Shown here: piece after piece, positions 36,327-45,026 of the stretch
Layout of the letters: the number at the start of each line of letters is the position of its first letter
Numbering within the stretch: position 1 is the first letter of the stretch
Source: Microbacterium ginsengisoli
GTDB lineage: Bacteria > Actinomycetota > Actinomycetes > Actinomycetales > Microbacteriaceae
DNA length: 64,000 nucleotides
Assembly: GCF_000956535.1 (NCBI RefSeq)
Contig: NZ_JYIY01000075.1
Coordinates: 86,909 to 150,908 of the forward strand
Direction: 5' to 3'
Translations under genes and position numbers: made by a program
Notes under the pieces: generated by a model
Seen by the model: only the letters and a program-made list of their open reading frames with translations
What the model was told of the DNA's origin: nothing
Databases searched by the model: none

Positions 36327-37174
36327 CCGAGTTCATGCGCATCGGGGCGCCCGGTGCCGAGATCCCCGTGCTCCGGCACGAGGGGGCGCACTACGACCTG
36401 CGCCCGCTCACGCACGACATCGACGGCGCGTTCCTCGCCGCCGACGGGCTGCGGCGAGCCCGCGACGCCGCGCGCGGCGGCGGACTCGAGCGCATCGATC
36501 TGACGGGTGCGCGCATCGGAGCCCCGGTCGCGACCCCCGGGAAGGTCGTGTGCATCGGGCTAAACTACCGCGACCACGCCGAGGAGACCGGCGCCGCGAT
36601 CCCGCAGGAGCCCGTCGTGTTCATGAAGGACCCGGGCACCGTCGTCGGCCCGTTCGACGAGGTCCTGATCCCCCGCGGGTCGCGCAAGACCGACTGGGAG
36701 GTCGAGCTCGCCGTCGTCATCGGCACGACCGCGCGTTACCTCGCGAGCGACGAGGAGGCGGCGGCATCCATCGCCGGCTACGCGATCTCGAACGACGTGT
36801 CCGAGCGCGAGTTCCAGCTCGAGCGCGGGGGACAGTGGGACAAGGGGAAGAGCTGCGAGAGCTTCAACCCACTCGGTCCGTGGCTGGTGCCCGCCGATGA
36901 GGTAGCGGACCCGCAGGACCTCGGGATGCGGCTGTCGGTCAACGGAGAGCAGCGCCAGAACGGGTCGACCTCGACGATGATCTTCGGCGTGCTCGAGGTG
37001 GTGCGCTACCTCTCGCAGTTCATGGTGCTGCGGCCGGGTGACGTCGTGAACACGGGCACCCCGGCGGGGGTGGCACTGGGCATGCCGACCCCGGTCTACC
37101 TGGCCCCCGGCGATCGGGTCGAGCTCAGCATCGACGGTCTGGGCACGGCGCGCCAGCTGTGCGTGGCGGCATGA
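36323..37174 (+). CDS. fumarylacetoacetase-family hydrolase (2,4-diketo-3-deoxy-L-fuconate type)
   Basis: A 283-residue FAH-fold hydrolase. KVVCIGLNYRDHAEETG, metal ligands in DWEVELAVVIG, the catalytic KGKSCESFNPLGPW segment and MIFGVLEVVRYLSQFMVLRPGD are all as expected. Members of this type cleave 2,4-diketo-3-deoxy-L-fuconate to pyruvate and lactate. GTG 36323 overlaps the lactonase stop, with GAAGGAGG four bases upstream. Its partner SDR overlaps its 3' end, giving the aldolase-free route. Confidence 0.87.
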   Translation: MTEFMRIGAPGAEIPVLRHEGAHYDLRPLTHDIDGAFLAADGLRRARDAARGGGLERIDLTGARIGAPVATPGKVVCIGLNYRDHAEETGAAIPQEPVVFMKDPGTVVGPFDEVLIPRGSRKTDWEVELAVVIGTTARYLASDEEAAASIAGYAISNDVSEREFQLERGGQWDKGKSCESFNPLGPWLVPADEVADPQDLGMRLSVNGEQRQNGSTSTMIFGVLEVVRYLSQFMVLRPGDVVNTGTPAGVALGMPTPVYLAPGDRVELSIDGLGTARQLCVAA

Positions 37175-37929
37175 GCGCCGGCGCCTGGCGGGGTGTGCGC
37201 GCGATCGTCACCGGCGGCGCCTCGGGCATCGGACGCGCCACCGTCGAGGCCCTGCAGGACGCCGGCGCCACGGTCGGCGTGCTCGACCTCGCCGTCGACG
37301 ACCTGCCGGGCGCGGCGATCGGCGCATCCGCCGACCTGCGCTCGCGGACATCGGTCGCCGCGGCCATCGATGCGCTCGCCACGACGCTCGGCGGAGTGGA
37401 CGTGCTCGTGAACAACGCGGGGATCAGCGCGATCGGCACGGTCGAGGAGAACGACGACGACGAATGGGCGCGCGTGCTCGACGTGAACGTCATCGGCATG
37501 GCGCGCGCGTCGGCCGCCGCGCTGCCGTGGCTGCGGCGCTCGGAGCGCGCGGCGATCGTGAACGTGTGCTCGATCGCCGCGCGCAACGGCCTGCCTCAGC
37601 GCGCGCTCTACAGCGCCTCGAAAGGCGCGGTGTACGCGCTCACCCTGGCGATGGCGACCGACCACATCCGCGAGGGGGTGCGCGTCAACTGCGTGTGCCC
37701 CGGCACCGTCGCCACGCCGTTCGTCGATCGGATGCTGCAGAACTTCCCCGACCCCGTCGCCGAGCGAGCGGCCCTCGACGCGCGCCAGGCCACCGGTCGC
37801 ATGGTCACGCCCGCCGAGGTCGCGGCGGCGATCCTCTACCTCGCCCACCCGGCATCCGGGTCGACGACCGGCACGGCGCTCGACGTCGACGGCGGCGTCA
37901 CCCACCTGCGCATGCGGCCGACCCCCTGA
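37171..37929 (+). CDS. short-chain dehydrogenase, 2-keto-3-deoxy-L-fuconate dehydrogenase-like
   Basis: A 252-residue SDR with TGGASGIGRATVEAL, NNAGISAIGT, the catalytic Ser in CSIAARNGLP and YSASKGAVYAL. Resembles 2-keto-3-deoxy-L-fuconate 4-dehydrogenases, notably in the VCPGTVATPFVDRML loop. It should produce the diketone that the preceding hydrolase cleaves. The ATG overlaps the hydrolase stop (ATGA). It is the last gene of the operon. Confidence 0.86.
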   Translation: MSAGAWRGVRAIVTGGASGIGRATVEALQDAGATVGVLDLAVDDLPGAAIGASADLRSRTSVAAAIDALATTLGGVDVLVNNAGISAIGTVEENDDDEWARVLDVNVIGMARASAAALPWLRRSERAAIVNVCSIAARNGLPQRALYSASKGAVYALTLAMATDHIREGVRVNCVCPGTVATPFVDRMLQNFPDPVAERAALDARQATGRMVTPAEVAAAILYLAHPASGSTTGTALDVDGGVTHLRMRPTP

Positions 37930-37956
37930 GCGCCGGGCACGCGTCGCCGGGTGCGC

Positions 37957-37962
37957 TAACGT
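37957..37962 (+). promoter_or_regulatory. leaderless-type -10 element of the ClC gene
   Basis: TAACGT lies six bases before the GTG at 37969, with no ribosome-binding site between. Transcription should start at or next to the start codon. Confidence 0.55.
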
Positions 37963-37968
37963 GACGGC

Positions 37969-39264
37969 GTGACATCCGCCGCCCGCGCCCTGCCCGCGCG
38001 ACGTCTGCCGGCACTGCTCACGCTGCTGCGACTGGGGCTTGCGACCCTCGTGGTCGGGGTGGCCACGGGGCTCGCGGTGCTGCTGCTGGTGTCGATCCTC
38101 CACGTGATCGAGCATGCGGTGTGGGGCCACGAGGAGGGGCCGTTCCTCGACGGACTCGCATATCCGGCCGTGTGGTGGCTGCCGCTTGTGAGCGTCACCG
38201 CGGCGGGAGTGATTGCCGGAACCGGCTGGTACCTGGTGCGACGACTCGGTCGCCGCATCGCCAGCGTCGAGGAGGGCGTCGCCGGCACGCCCATGCCGTG
38301 GTGGGAGACGCTCGTCGACACGGTGCTGCAGGTGGCATCCGTGGGTCTCGGTGCCTCCATCGGCAAGGAGGTCGCCCCGCGCGAGCTCTCGGCCATGGCG
38401 GGCTCGAAGATCGTGCGGTGGTTCGGACTCGATGCCCGCTGGCGCCGCATCCTCATCGCCTCAGCCGCCGGCGCGGGCCTCGCCGCCGTCTACAACGTGC
38501 CGCTCGGCGGGGCGCTGTTCGCGGTCGAGATCCTGCTGGCCCAGTTCAGCATCGGTGCGGCGGTGACGGCGCTCTCGGTCAGCGCCATCGCGACGCTCGT
38601 CGCGCGCCCGCTGGTGCCCGACGAGTCGCTCTACCACGTGGCATCCGTCGAGGTGAATGCGTCCCTCATCGTCGCCGCGATCATCATCGGCCCCCTCATG
38701 GGTCTCGGTGCCACCGGGTTCGCCGCGACCACCAAGCGGCTCTCCGGGCTGCGGCCCACCGGTTGGAGGCTGCTCGTCGCGCTTCCGGTCGTCTTCGCCG
38801 CCGTCGGTGCCGTCGGCATCGTGTTCCCGCTGATACTCGGCAACGGGCGTGCGCTCGCGACCGCCGGCTTCGACCTGTCGCAGCCCGCACTGCTGCTGCT
38901 CGTGCTCGCCGTGCTCAAGTACGTCGCCACCTCGGTCTCGCTGGGCTCGGGCGCGATCGGCGGCACCCTGCAGCCCTCCGTCGCGATCGGTGCGGCGCTC
39001 GGAGCGGCGGCCGCGGCCGGATGGGCGTTCATCTGGCCGGGCGCCGACGGCACGGCGCTCGCGATCGTCGCGGCGGCCGCCTTCCTCGCCTCCAACATGC
39101 GGGCCCCCTTCACGGCGATCGCGCTGATCGTCGGCTTCACCGGAACCGGGTTCGACCTGCTCGTGCCGATCTTCCTCGCGGTCGCCGGCTCGCTCGCGGC
39201 ATCCCGTCTCGTCGGCCGTGGCGCCCTCGGCCGCTTCGCGCCGATCGACCCCGGCCGCGAGTAG
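37969..39264 (+). CDS. ClC-family chloride channel/antiporter
   Basis: A 431-residue integral membrane protein with about ten hydrophobic helices. The ClC selectivity motif regions are recognisable. VGLGASIGKEVAPRE replaces the classic GSGxP/GREGP pair, AAVYNVPLGGALFAVEI matches the helix following the gate, and LGSGAIGGTLQPSVAIGAALG corresponds to the GxFxP-type filter with a changed residue. It probably moves chloride or another anion. The GTG start at 37969 follows TAACGT by six bases, a leaderless arrangement. It is a single-gene unit. Confidence 0.87.
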   Translation: MTSAARALPARRLPALLTLLRLGLATLVVGVATGLAVLLLVSILHVIEHAVWGHEEGPFLDGLAYPAVWWLPLVSVTAAGVIAGTGWYLVRRLGRRIASVEEGVAGTPMPWWETLVDTVLQVASVGLGASIGKEVAPRELSAMAGSKIVRWFGLDARWRRILIASAAGAGLAAVYNVPLGGALFAVEILLAQFSIGAAVTALSVSAIATLVARPLVPDESLYHVASVEVNASLIVAAIIIGPLMGLGATGFAATTKRLSGLRPTGWRLLVALPVVFAAVGAVGIVFPLILGNGRALATAGFDLSQPALLLLVLAVLKYVATSVSLGSGAIGGTLQPSVAIGAALGAAAAAGWAFIWPGADGTALAIVAAAAFLASNMRAPFTAIALIVGFTGTGFDLLVPIFLAVAGSLAASRLVGRGALGRFAPIDPGRE

Positions 39265-39279
39265 CGCCGGCGGGGCGGT

Positions 39280-39285
39280 TAGGCT
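39280..39285 (+). promoter_or_regulatory. leaderless-type -10 element of the TSUP gene
   Basis: TAGGCT ends seven bases before the ATG at 39293. No convincing ribosome site fits, as the GAAGG touches the start codon. Confidence 0.5.
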
Positions 39286-39292
39286 CCGAAGG

Positions 39293-40093
39293 ATGTCGCT
39301 CCCCGCCGCCCCCGCCTCCCGCTCGTGCCGCCTCGTGCTCGCGTGCATCGGCATCGGGCTCCTCTCGGGCTTCCTCTCGGGCCTGTTCGGCGTCGGCGGC
39401 GGCACGGTCATCGTGCCCCTGCTCGTGCTGCTGCTCGGCTTCGACCAGCGGCGCGCCGCAGGCACCTCGCTCGCGGCCATCGTGCCGACCTCTGCCGTCG
39501 GGGTGATCTCCTACGCGGTGCACGGATCGGTCGCGTGGATCCCCGCGCTGCTGCTCGCCGCGGGCGCTGTCGTGGGCGCCCAGATCGGCACCTGGCTGCT
39601 GCCGAAGGTGTCGCAGAACGCGTTGCGCTGGGGTTTCGTGGCGTTCCTCGCGGTCGTCGTCGTGAGCCTCTTCATCGTCATCCCCTCCCGCGGCGAGCCC
39701 TTCGACGTCGCGTGGTACACCGCGATCGCCCTCGTCGCCCTGGGCGTCGTCACCGGCGTCGTCTCGGGCCTCATCGGGGTCGGCGGCGGTATCGTCGTCA
39801 CCCCGGTGCTCATGCTCGCGTTCGGCGCGAGCGACCTGATCGCCAAGGGCACGTCGCTGCTCATGATGATCCCGACGGCGATCTCGGGCACCGTCGGCAA
39901 CCTCCGCCGCCACAACGTCGACCTCGCCGCAGGCCTGATCATCGGCATCGCCGCGTGCGCCACCACCGCCCTCGGGGCGTGGGTCGCGACGATCGTCGAT
40001 CCCTTCGTCGGCAACGTGCTGCTCGCCGCCTACCTCGTCTTCATCGCGGTGCAGATGGCGCGCAAGGCGCTCACGGCGCGCCGGGCACGCTGA
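39293..40093 (+). CDS. TSUP (TauE/SafE) family permease
   Basis: A 266-residue membrane protein of about eight helices with two internally repeated halves, each starting with a glycine-rich LSGLFGVGGGTVIVPLL or VSGLIGVGGGIVVTPVL motif, the hallmark of TSUP carriers. Such proteins export sulfite, sulfoacetate or other sulfur/organic anions; nothing nearby fixes the substrate. It follows the ClC gene by 28 bases but has its own leaderless-type promoter. Confidence 0.88.
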   Translation: MSLPAAPASRSCRLVLACIGIGLLSGFLSGLFGVGGGTVIVPLLVLLLGFDQRRAAGTSLAAIVPTSAVGVISYAVHGSVAWIPALLLAAGAVVGAQIGTWLLPKVSQNALRWGFVAFLAVVVVSLFIVIPSRGEPFDVAWYTAIALVALGVVTGVVSGLIGVGGGIVVTPVLMLAFGASDLIAKGTSLLMMIPTAISGTVGNLRRHNVDLAAGLIIGIAACATTALGAWVATIVDPFVGNVLLAAYLVFIAVQMARKALTARRAR

Positions 40094-40178
40094 CGCCGGA
40101 GGCGCACCCCCGACGCGCCCCGACGTCCGCCCGGTGCGCACCTCCAGCGTCCTCCCGGGCGCGGCCGGGCCCCCTCGG

Positions 40179-40184
40179 TAGGAT
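40179..40184 (+). promoter_or_regulatory. leaderless-type -10 element of the MaoC/murB operon
   Basis: TAGGAT, six bases, then GTG at 40191. No ribosome-binding site is present. Confidence 0.55.
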
Positions 40185-40190
40185 GATCGG

Positions 40191-40637
40191 GTGCCCGTGA
40201 ACACCGAGCTCGTCGGCCGCGTCTTCCCGCCGACCGCCCCGTACCTCGTCGGCCGTGAGAAGGTGCGCGAGTTCGCGCGCGCCGTCTTCGCCACCGACCC
40301 CCAGCACGTCGACCCGGCTGCCGCCCAGGCGCTCGGCTACGCCGACGTGGTCGCCCCGCCGACCTTCGCGATGGTCATCCAGGACCTCACCCTGCAGCAG
40401 CTGCTCGCCGAGCCCGACTCGGGCATCGTGCTCGAGCGCCTCATCCACGCCGAGCAGCGCTTCCGCTACACACGGCCTATCGTCGCCGGCGACGAGCTCG
40501 TCGGCACGCTCTCGGTCACGGGCGTCCGCGCCGTCGGCAAGGGTGCGATGGTGACCAGCGAGGCCGAGATCACGGATGCCTCGGGCGCACACGTCGTGAC
40601 CGCGACATCCATCCTTCTCGTGGGAGGCGACGAATGA
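40191..40637 (+). CDS. MaoC-like dehydratase N-terminal domain protein (HadA type)
   Basis: A 148-residue single-hotdog protein of the HadA/UPF0336 type: GYADVVAPPTFAMVIQDLTLQQLL, then RFRYTRPIVAGDELVGTLSV. In actinobacteria such proteins pair with a catalytic partner to form a 3-hydroxyacyl-ACP dehydratase. The GTG at 40191 follows TAGGAT by six bases. Its stop overlaps the next gene's ATG (ATGA), and the order HadA-HadB-murB is conserved in relatives. Confidence 0.85.
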   Translation: MPVNTELVGRVFPPTAPYLVGREKVREFARAVFATDPQHVDPAAAQALGYADVVAPPTFAMVIQDLTLQQLLAEPDSGIVLERLIHAEQRFRYTRPIVAGDELVGTLSVTGVRAVGKGAMVTSEAEITDASGAHVVTATSILLVGGDE

Positions 40638-41038
40638 CCGACCTGCAGATCGGCGACGTCGTCGCGGAGCGCGACGTGCACCTGACCCGCGAGGCGCTCG
40701 TGCGCTACGCGGGCGCGTCGGGAGATTTCAACCCCATCCACTATCGCGACGACATCGCCCAGCGCGTGGGTCTTCCCGGCGTCCTCGCACACGGCATGCT
40801 CACGATGGGCCTCGCTGTCGAGACCGTCGTGCCGTGGCTCGGTGACGCCGGACGCATCCTCGAGTACGGGGTGCGTTTCACCCGGCCCGTGCTGGTCGAC
40901 GCGGAGGACGGTGCCGATGTGCACGTCGTGGCGGCCGTCGGCGCCGTCAGCGACGGGGAGGCCCGCATCGACCTCACCGTGACCTTCGGCGAGACGACCG
41001 TGCTGGGCAAGGCCCAGGTGCGGGTGCGCACCGCCTGA
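40634..41038 (+). CDS. MaoC-like dehydratase (HadB type)
   Basis: A 134-residue hotdog-fold hydratase/dehydratase carrying the catalytic motif YAGASGDFNPIHYRDDIA with Asp and His, followed by GVLAHGMLTMG. With the preceding HadA-type protein it should form the fatty-acid elongation dehydratase. It is translationally coupled to its partner by ATGA and lies three bases from murB. Confidence 0.88.
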   Translation: MTDLQIGDVVAERDVHLTREALVRYAGASGDFNPIHYRDDIAQRVGLPGVLAHGMLTMGLAVETVVPWLGDAGRILEYGVRFTRPVLVDAEDGADVHVVAAVGAVSDGEARIDLTVTFGETTVLGKAQVRVRTA

Positions 41039-41041
41039 CCC

Positions 41042-42178
41042 ATGCCCGAGATCGACCCGCTGCCGCTCGCGCAGCTCACGACCCTCCGCACCGGCGGCGC
41101 CCCCGAGCGCATGATCGACGCGCTCACCCGCGACGAGCTCGTGACGGTGCTGCGCGACGTCTGGGCGAGCGGCGACGACTGGCTCGTGCTGGGCGGCGGC
41201 TCGAACCTGCTCGTCGGGGACGAGCCATTCGAGGGGACGGTCGTGCGGGTGCGCTCAGCGGGCGTCGAGCGGCTCGCAGCCCCGGAACCCGGCATCGCAC
41301 GACTGCGGGTGCAGGCGGGTCACGCCTGGGACGATCTGGTCGCACAGAGCGTCGCGTGGGGGCTGTCGGGCATCGAGGGCATGTCGGGCATCCCGGGAAC
41401 CGTGGGCGCCGCGCCGGTGCAGAACGTCGGCGCGTACGGGCAGGAGATCGCCGACACGCTCGTCGCCGTCGAGCTGATCGACGAGACGACCGGCCAGGTC
41501 GTGGAGGTGCCCGCGGGCGAGCTGGGCCTCGGCTTCCGCACGTCGGTGCTCAAGCACCACTACGGATCGGTGCCCGCCCGGCGTGCCGTCATCCTCACCG
41601 TCACCCTCGACCTCGCGGACATCGGCACCGCCCCGCGCCCGCTGACCTCCGACCGGCTGCGCCAGGCGCTGCCGGTCGCGGCGGGCGCCGAGCTCTCGCT
41701 CGCGGAGGTGCGCGATCTGGTGCTGCAGACCCGGCGTGCGAAGGGCATGGTGCTCGACGACGCCGACCCCGACACGCGCAGCGCCGGGTCGTTCTTCCAG
41801 AACCCGATCGTGTCCGAGCAGTTCGCCCGCAGCCTTCCCGATGCCTGCCCGCGGTGGCCGATGGAGTCGACCCGCGAGCCCGTCATCGTCATTCCGTTGG
41901 CGGCATACGACGGGTACGTCCCCCGCGCGGCGCCCCGCAACGTGCAGTACAAGCTGAGCGCCGCGTGGCTGATCGAGAACGCCGGCATCCGCAAGGGGAT
42001 GCGGCTGGGCCGCTCCCGCGCCTTCATCTCGTCGAAACACGCCCTCGCCCTGACGAACCGCGAGGACGGCACGGCCGCCGAGGTCGCCGAGCTGGCCCGG
42101 TTCGTGCAGCAGCGGGTCGCGGCCGACTTCGGCATCGAGCTGCAGCCCGAGCCCGTGCTCGTCGGGGTGGAGCTGTGA
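41042..42178 (+). CDS. murB: UDP-N-acetylenolpyruvoylglucosamine reductase
   Basis: FAD enzyme of peptidoglycan precursor synthesis, 378 residues. LVLGGGSNLLVGD is the FAD pyrophosphate loop, GIEGMSGIPGTVGAAPVQNVGAYGQEI is the classic MurB motif, and the active-site Ser region is SAGSFFQNP. The C-terminal part SAAWLIENAGIRKGMRLG ends the substrate pocket. It is slightly longer than E. coli MurB, as usual in actinobacteria. The ATG is three bases after hadB, and its stop overlaps the lipoprotein start (GTGA). Confidence 0.94.
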   Translation: MPEIDPLPLAQLTTLRTGGAPERMIDALTRDELVTVLRDVWASGDDWLVLGGGSNLLVGDEPFEGTVVRVRSAGVERLAAPEPGIARLRVQAGHAWDDLVAQSVAWGLSGIEGMSGIPGTVGAAPVQNVGAYGQEIADTLVAVELIDETTGQVVEVPAGELGLGFRTSVLKHHYGSVPARRAVILTVTLDLADIGTAPRPLTSDRLRQALPVAAGAELSLAEVRDLVLQTRRAKGMVLDDADPDTRSAGSFFQNPIVSEQFARSLPDACPRWPMESTREPVIVIPLAAYDGYVPRAAPRNVQYKLSAAWLIENAGIRKGMRLGRSRAFISSKHALALTNREDGTAAEVAELARFVQQRVAADFGIELQPEPVLVGVEL

Positions 42179-43722
42179 GCGCGCGGCGCCGTGCCGCGGC
42201 GATCGCGACCCTCGCCCTCGCGATCGTGCTGTCGGGGTGCACCGGCGATGCGCTCGGACCCGCGACTCCCTCGCCGTCGGCGACGCCGCCCGCCCAGCCC
42301 GCGACGCCGGTGACCGCTGCCGAGCTGCCGTCGTACACGGCGGTCGCGCGGCTCAGTGGCGCCCTGGACTGCACCGGAACCCTGATCTCGATACCGACAT
42401 CGGCGACGGATGCCGCATCCGCTCCGGCATACGTGCTGACCACCGGTCGCTGCGCGGGCCTCGATGCCCAGAGCGAGGCGAACGAGACGATCGTCGACCA
42501 GCCCGGTCGCGGCACGGCCCGCTTCCTCGACATCACCGGCGCCTCGAGCGATGCGATCGTGACGTCGAACATCGCGCGCGTCGAGTACGCCACGCGCCGA
42601 GGTGACGACATCGCCGTGCTCCGCCTCGACGCCTCGCTGGCCGATCTGGCCGCGAAGGGTGTGACACCCCTCACCGTCTCCTCGACAGTGCCCGACCAGG
42701 GCATCGCCGTCACGAACGTGGCGGTGCCCACGGAGGACCTCCCCGAGGCGGATCGCGTGATGCGCAAGGGCGAGTGCACGATCGGTGCGACGCGCACCGT
42801 GCTCGAGTACAAGTGGCTGTGGTTCGGTGCGCTCTCGACGCCGTGTCCCGGCGTGATCGGCGGAACCGCCGGCGCCCCGCTCATCGCCGACGGCCAGGTG
42901 GTCGGCATGATCGGCACGACGAACGTGGGCGTGCCGACCGGCCGCGGATCCTCCTGCTACGTCGGGCGACCCTGCGAGGTCGGCTCCGACGGTGCCACGT
43001 TCGTCGCCGACTCCAGCTACAGCATGCCCGTGGCATCCGTGTCCGGCTGCTTCGCGACCGGGCGGTTCGCGCTCGGCTCGGGGTGCGGTCTCTCCGACGC
43101 GCAGTGGAGCATCGACGGCGGCGGCATCTTCGGCGGCGACGGGCAGGACGGCACCGGACGAACCCCGTCCCTCACCCTCCAGGCCGCGACGACGGCAGGA
43201 CTCGAGGTGCAGCTGAACGTGCCGATCGCGGATGCCGCGACGTGCACCGATGCATCGACGTACGACGCCGGGCGGCGCTACATCCTCGATCCCGGCGATG
43301 AGCGCGTCGTGCCGGTGGCACTGCCGACGACCAACTCGTTCGTGGTGGCGTGCATCGCGGTGCCGGGGGATGAGGCGAACGCCGCCCGCATCGTGTTCTC
43401 GATCGACACCGTCGCCCCCACCGACGGCCCCGAGCTCACGGTGCAGCGCTTCGCCGATGGCGGGGTGCTCGTGGAGCCGGTCTTCGACCTGCCCGACATG
43501 TCGAGCGTCTGGGTGAAGTTCGGCGACCCGTCCGAGACGGTCTGCGCGGATCCGACCGGCTACTCCGAGGCCTACCGTCAGCCGTTCCTGTACGAGCGCG
43601 GCGCGCTGCCGCTGCGGTTCTGTGCCTACGGCTTCGACGTGGCGGGCAACAAGTCGCCCGTCGTCGACCACATCATCGATCCGGCGACGCCGACGCCGAC
43701 GCCGGGCGCGACGATCCGCTGA
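42175..43722 (+). CDS. secreted lipoprotein with a catalytically inactive trypsin-like domain
   Basis: A 515-residue protein with a signal peptide ending in the lipobox LSGC (Cys22) and a Pro/Ser/Ala/Thr linker. Residues about 55-300 follow the trypsin-like order, with a Cys66/Cys93 pair flanking the first site. The catalytic residues are altered: LTTGRC has Arg92 where LTAGHC has His, and GGTAGAPL has Ala232 where the nucleophilic Ser belongs. The Asp region GDDIAVL is kept. About 200 residues of beta-rich repeats follow, ending in a Pro/Thr tail. It is probably a binding or sensing protein. It overlaps murB by four bases. Confidence 0.75.
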   Translation: MSARRRAAAIATLALAIVLSGCTGDALGPATPSPSATPPAQPATPVTAAELPSYTAVARLSGALDCTGTLISIPTSATDAASAPAYVLTTGRCAGLDAQSEANETIVDQPGRGTARFLDITGASSDAIVTSNIARVEYATRRGDDIAVLRLDASLADLAAKGVTPLTVSSTVPDQGIAVTNVAVPTEDLPEADRVMRKGECTIGATRTVLEYKWLWFGALSTPCPGVIGGTAGAPLIADGQVVGMIGTTNVGVPTGRGSSCYVGRPCEVGSDGATFVADSSYSMPVASVSGCFATGRFALGSGCGLSDAQWSIDGGGIFGGDGQDGTGRTPSLTLQAATTAGLEVQLNVPIADAATCTDASTYDAGRRYILDPGDERVVPVALPTTNSFVVACIAVPGDEANAARIVFSIDTVAPTDGPELTVQRFADGGVLVEPVFDLPDMSSVWVKFGDPSETVCADPTGYSEAYRQPFLYERGALPLRFCAYGFDVAGNKSPVVDHIIDPATPTPTPGATIR

Positions 43723-43734
43723 CGCGCCCCGCAA

Positions 43735-43774
43735 CGACCGCGGTCAGGCCGCGACATCGGTTCTGCCGCGGTCG
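43735..43774. terminator. possible bidirectional terminator hairpin
   Basis: A 9-bp inverted repeat, CGACCGCGG (43735-43743) and CCGCGGTCG (43766-43774), lies between the convergent lipoprotein and aminotransferase genes, with a 22-base loop. Confidence 0.4.
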
Positions 43775-43804
43775 GTCAGGCCGCGACCCCGGTCAGGCGG
43801 CGCC
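43742..43804. repeat. three short near-identical repeats
   Basis: GGTCAGGCCGCGAC occurs at 43742-43755 and 43774-43787, and a variant GGTCAGGCGGCGCC at 43791-43804. The last covers the stop codon of the aminotransferase gene, so the others look like tandem copies of its 3' end. Confidence 0.6.
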
Positions 43805-44998
43805 GAAAAGGCGCTGCAGGCGGTGCACGCCCTCGAGCAGCGCGTCGTCGCCGAGCGCGTACGACAGCCGCAGATAGCCGCTCGGGCCGAACGCCTCACC
43901 GGGGACCACGGCGACCTCGGCCTGCTCGAGGATGAGGTCGGCGAGCTCGAGCGATGAGGTGGGCGTGACGCCGCCCCACTCGCGGCCGAGCAGCCCCGTG
44001 ACATCCGGGTAGACGTAGAACGCGCCGAGCGGGTTCGGCACCGTGACGCCCGGGATCTTCGCGAGCTCGGCGACCATGAGGCGCCGGCGTCGGTCGAAGG
44101 CCTGCCGGAACTCCTCGGCCTCGGTCTGGGGGCCGGTCAGCGCGGCGAGCGCCGCCCGCTGGGCGATGTTGTTGACGTTGCTCGACAGATGCGACTGCAG
44201 GTTGGCGGCGAGCGTGATGGCGTCCTTCGGGCCGACCATCCAGCCCACGCGCCATCCGGTCATGGCGTAGGTCTTCGCGACGCCGTTGACGAGGATGGTC
44301 TGGCCGGCGACCTCGGGAACCACCTCGACGACGGATGCCGCGCGCGCGCCCTCGTAGACGAGGTTCTGGTAGATCTCGTCGGAGATGATCCAGATGCCGT
44401 GCTCGAGGGCCCACTCGGCGATCGCGCGGGTCTCGTCGGGGGTGTACACGGAGCCGGTGGGGTTCGACGGCGACACGAAGACGAGCACGGTGGTGCGCGC
44501 GGTGCGGGCCGCCTCGAGCTGCTCGACTGTCACCTTGTAGTCCTGGTCGGCGCCGGCGAACACCTCGACGGGGATCCCGTCGGCGAGACGGATGGCCTCG
44601 GGGTAGGTGGTCCAGTAGGGCGCCGGCAGCAGCACCTCGTCGCCGGGGTTCACGACCGCCTGGAAGGCCTGGTACACCGATTGCTTGCCGCCGTTGGTGA
44701 CGATGATCTGCGCCGGGTCCACCTCGAGACCGGAGTCGCGCAGGGTCTTCGCGGCGATCGCCTCGCGGAGCACCGGGAGGCCGACCGCGGGGGTGTAGCG
44801 GAAGTTCGCGGGGTCTTCGAGTGCGTGGGCCGCGGCATCCACGATGAACGACGGCGTCGCGAAGTCGGGCTCTCCGGCCGCGTAGGAGATCACCGGGCGA
44901 CCGGCGGCCTGAAGGGCCTTGGCCTTGGCGTCGACCTTCAGCGTGGCGGACTCGGCGATGGCGGAGAGCTTGCGGGACAGCGGAGCGCGTTCAGACAC
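43793..44998 (-). CDS. aspC: aspartate/aromatic-type aminotransferase (PLP fold type I)
   Basis: A 401-residue class I aminotransferase. [26 protein letters not shown] is typical of the N-terminus. Later come [21 protein letters not shown], the PLP-lysine motif [19 protein letters not shown] (Lys in the VAKTYA segment) and a C-terminal [14 protein letters not shown] 44998 is favoured: a minus-strand TACGCT (45011-45006) lies seven bases upstream. In many relatives this gene sits between murB and secE-nusG. A partial second copy lies at 48645-48808. Confidence 0.9.
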   Translation of the reverse strand: MSERAPLSRKLSAIAESATLKVDAKAKALQAAGRPVISYAAGEPDFATPSFIVDAAAHALEDPANFRYTPAVGLPVLREAIAAKTLRDSGLEVDPAQIIVTNGGKQSVYQAFQAVVNPGDEVLLPAPYWTTYPEAIRLADGIPVEVFAGADQDYKVTVEQLEAARTARTTVLVFVSPSNPTGSVYTPDETRAIAEWALEHGIWIISDEIYQNLVYEGARAASVVEVVPEVAGQTILVNGVAKTYAMTGWRVGWMVGPKDAITLAANLQSHLSSNVNNIAQRAALAALTGPQTEAEEFRQAFDRRRRLMVAELAKIPGVTVPNPLGAFYVYPDVTGLLGREWGGVTPTSSLELADLILEQAEVAVVPGEAFGPSGYLRLSYALGDDALLEGVHRLQRLFGAA

Positions 44999-45026
44999 GC
45001 TCTCGAGCGTAGTCTGCTCGCATCGG

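Noticed and set aside
40094..40190. Terminator in the GC-rich gap before the MaoC genes
   Set aside because: GGAGGCGCACC and GGTGCGCACCTCC pair only with a bulge and no T-run follows; too weak to list.
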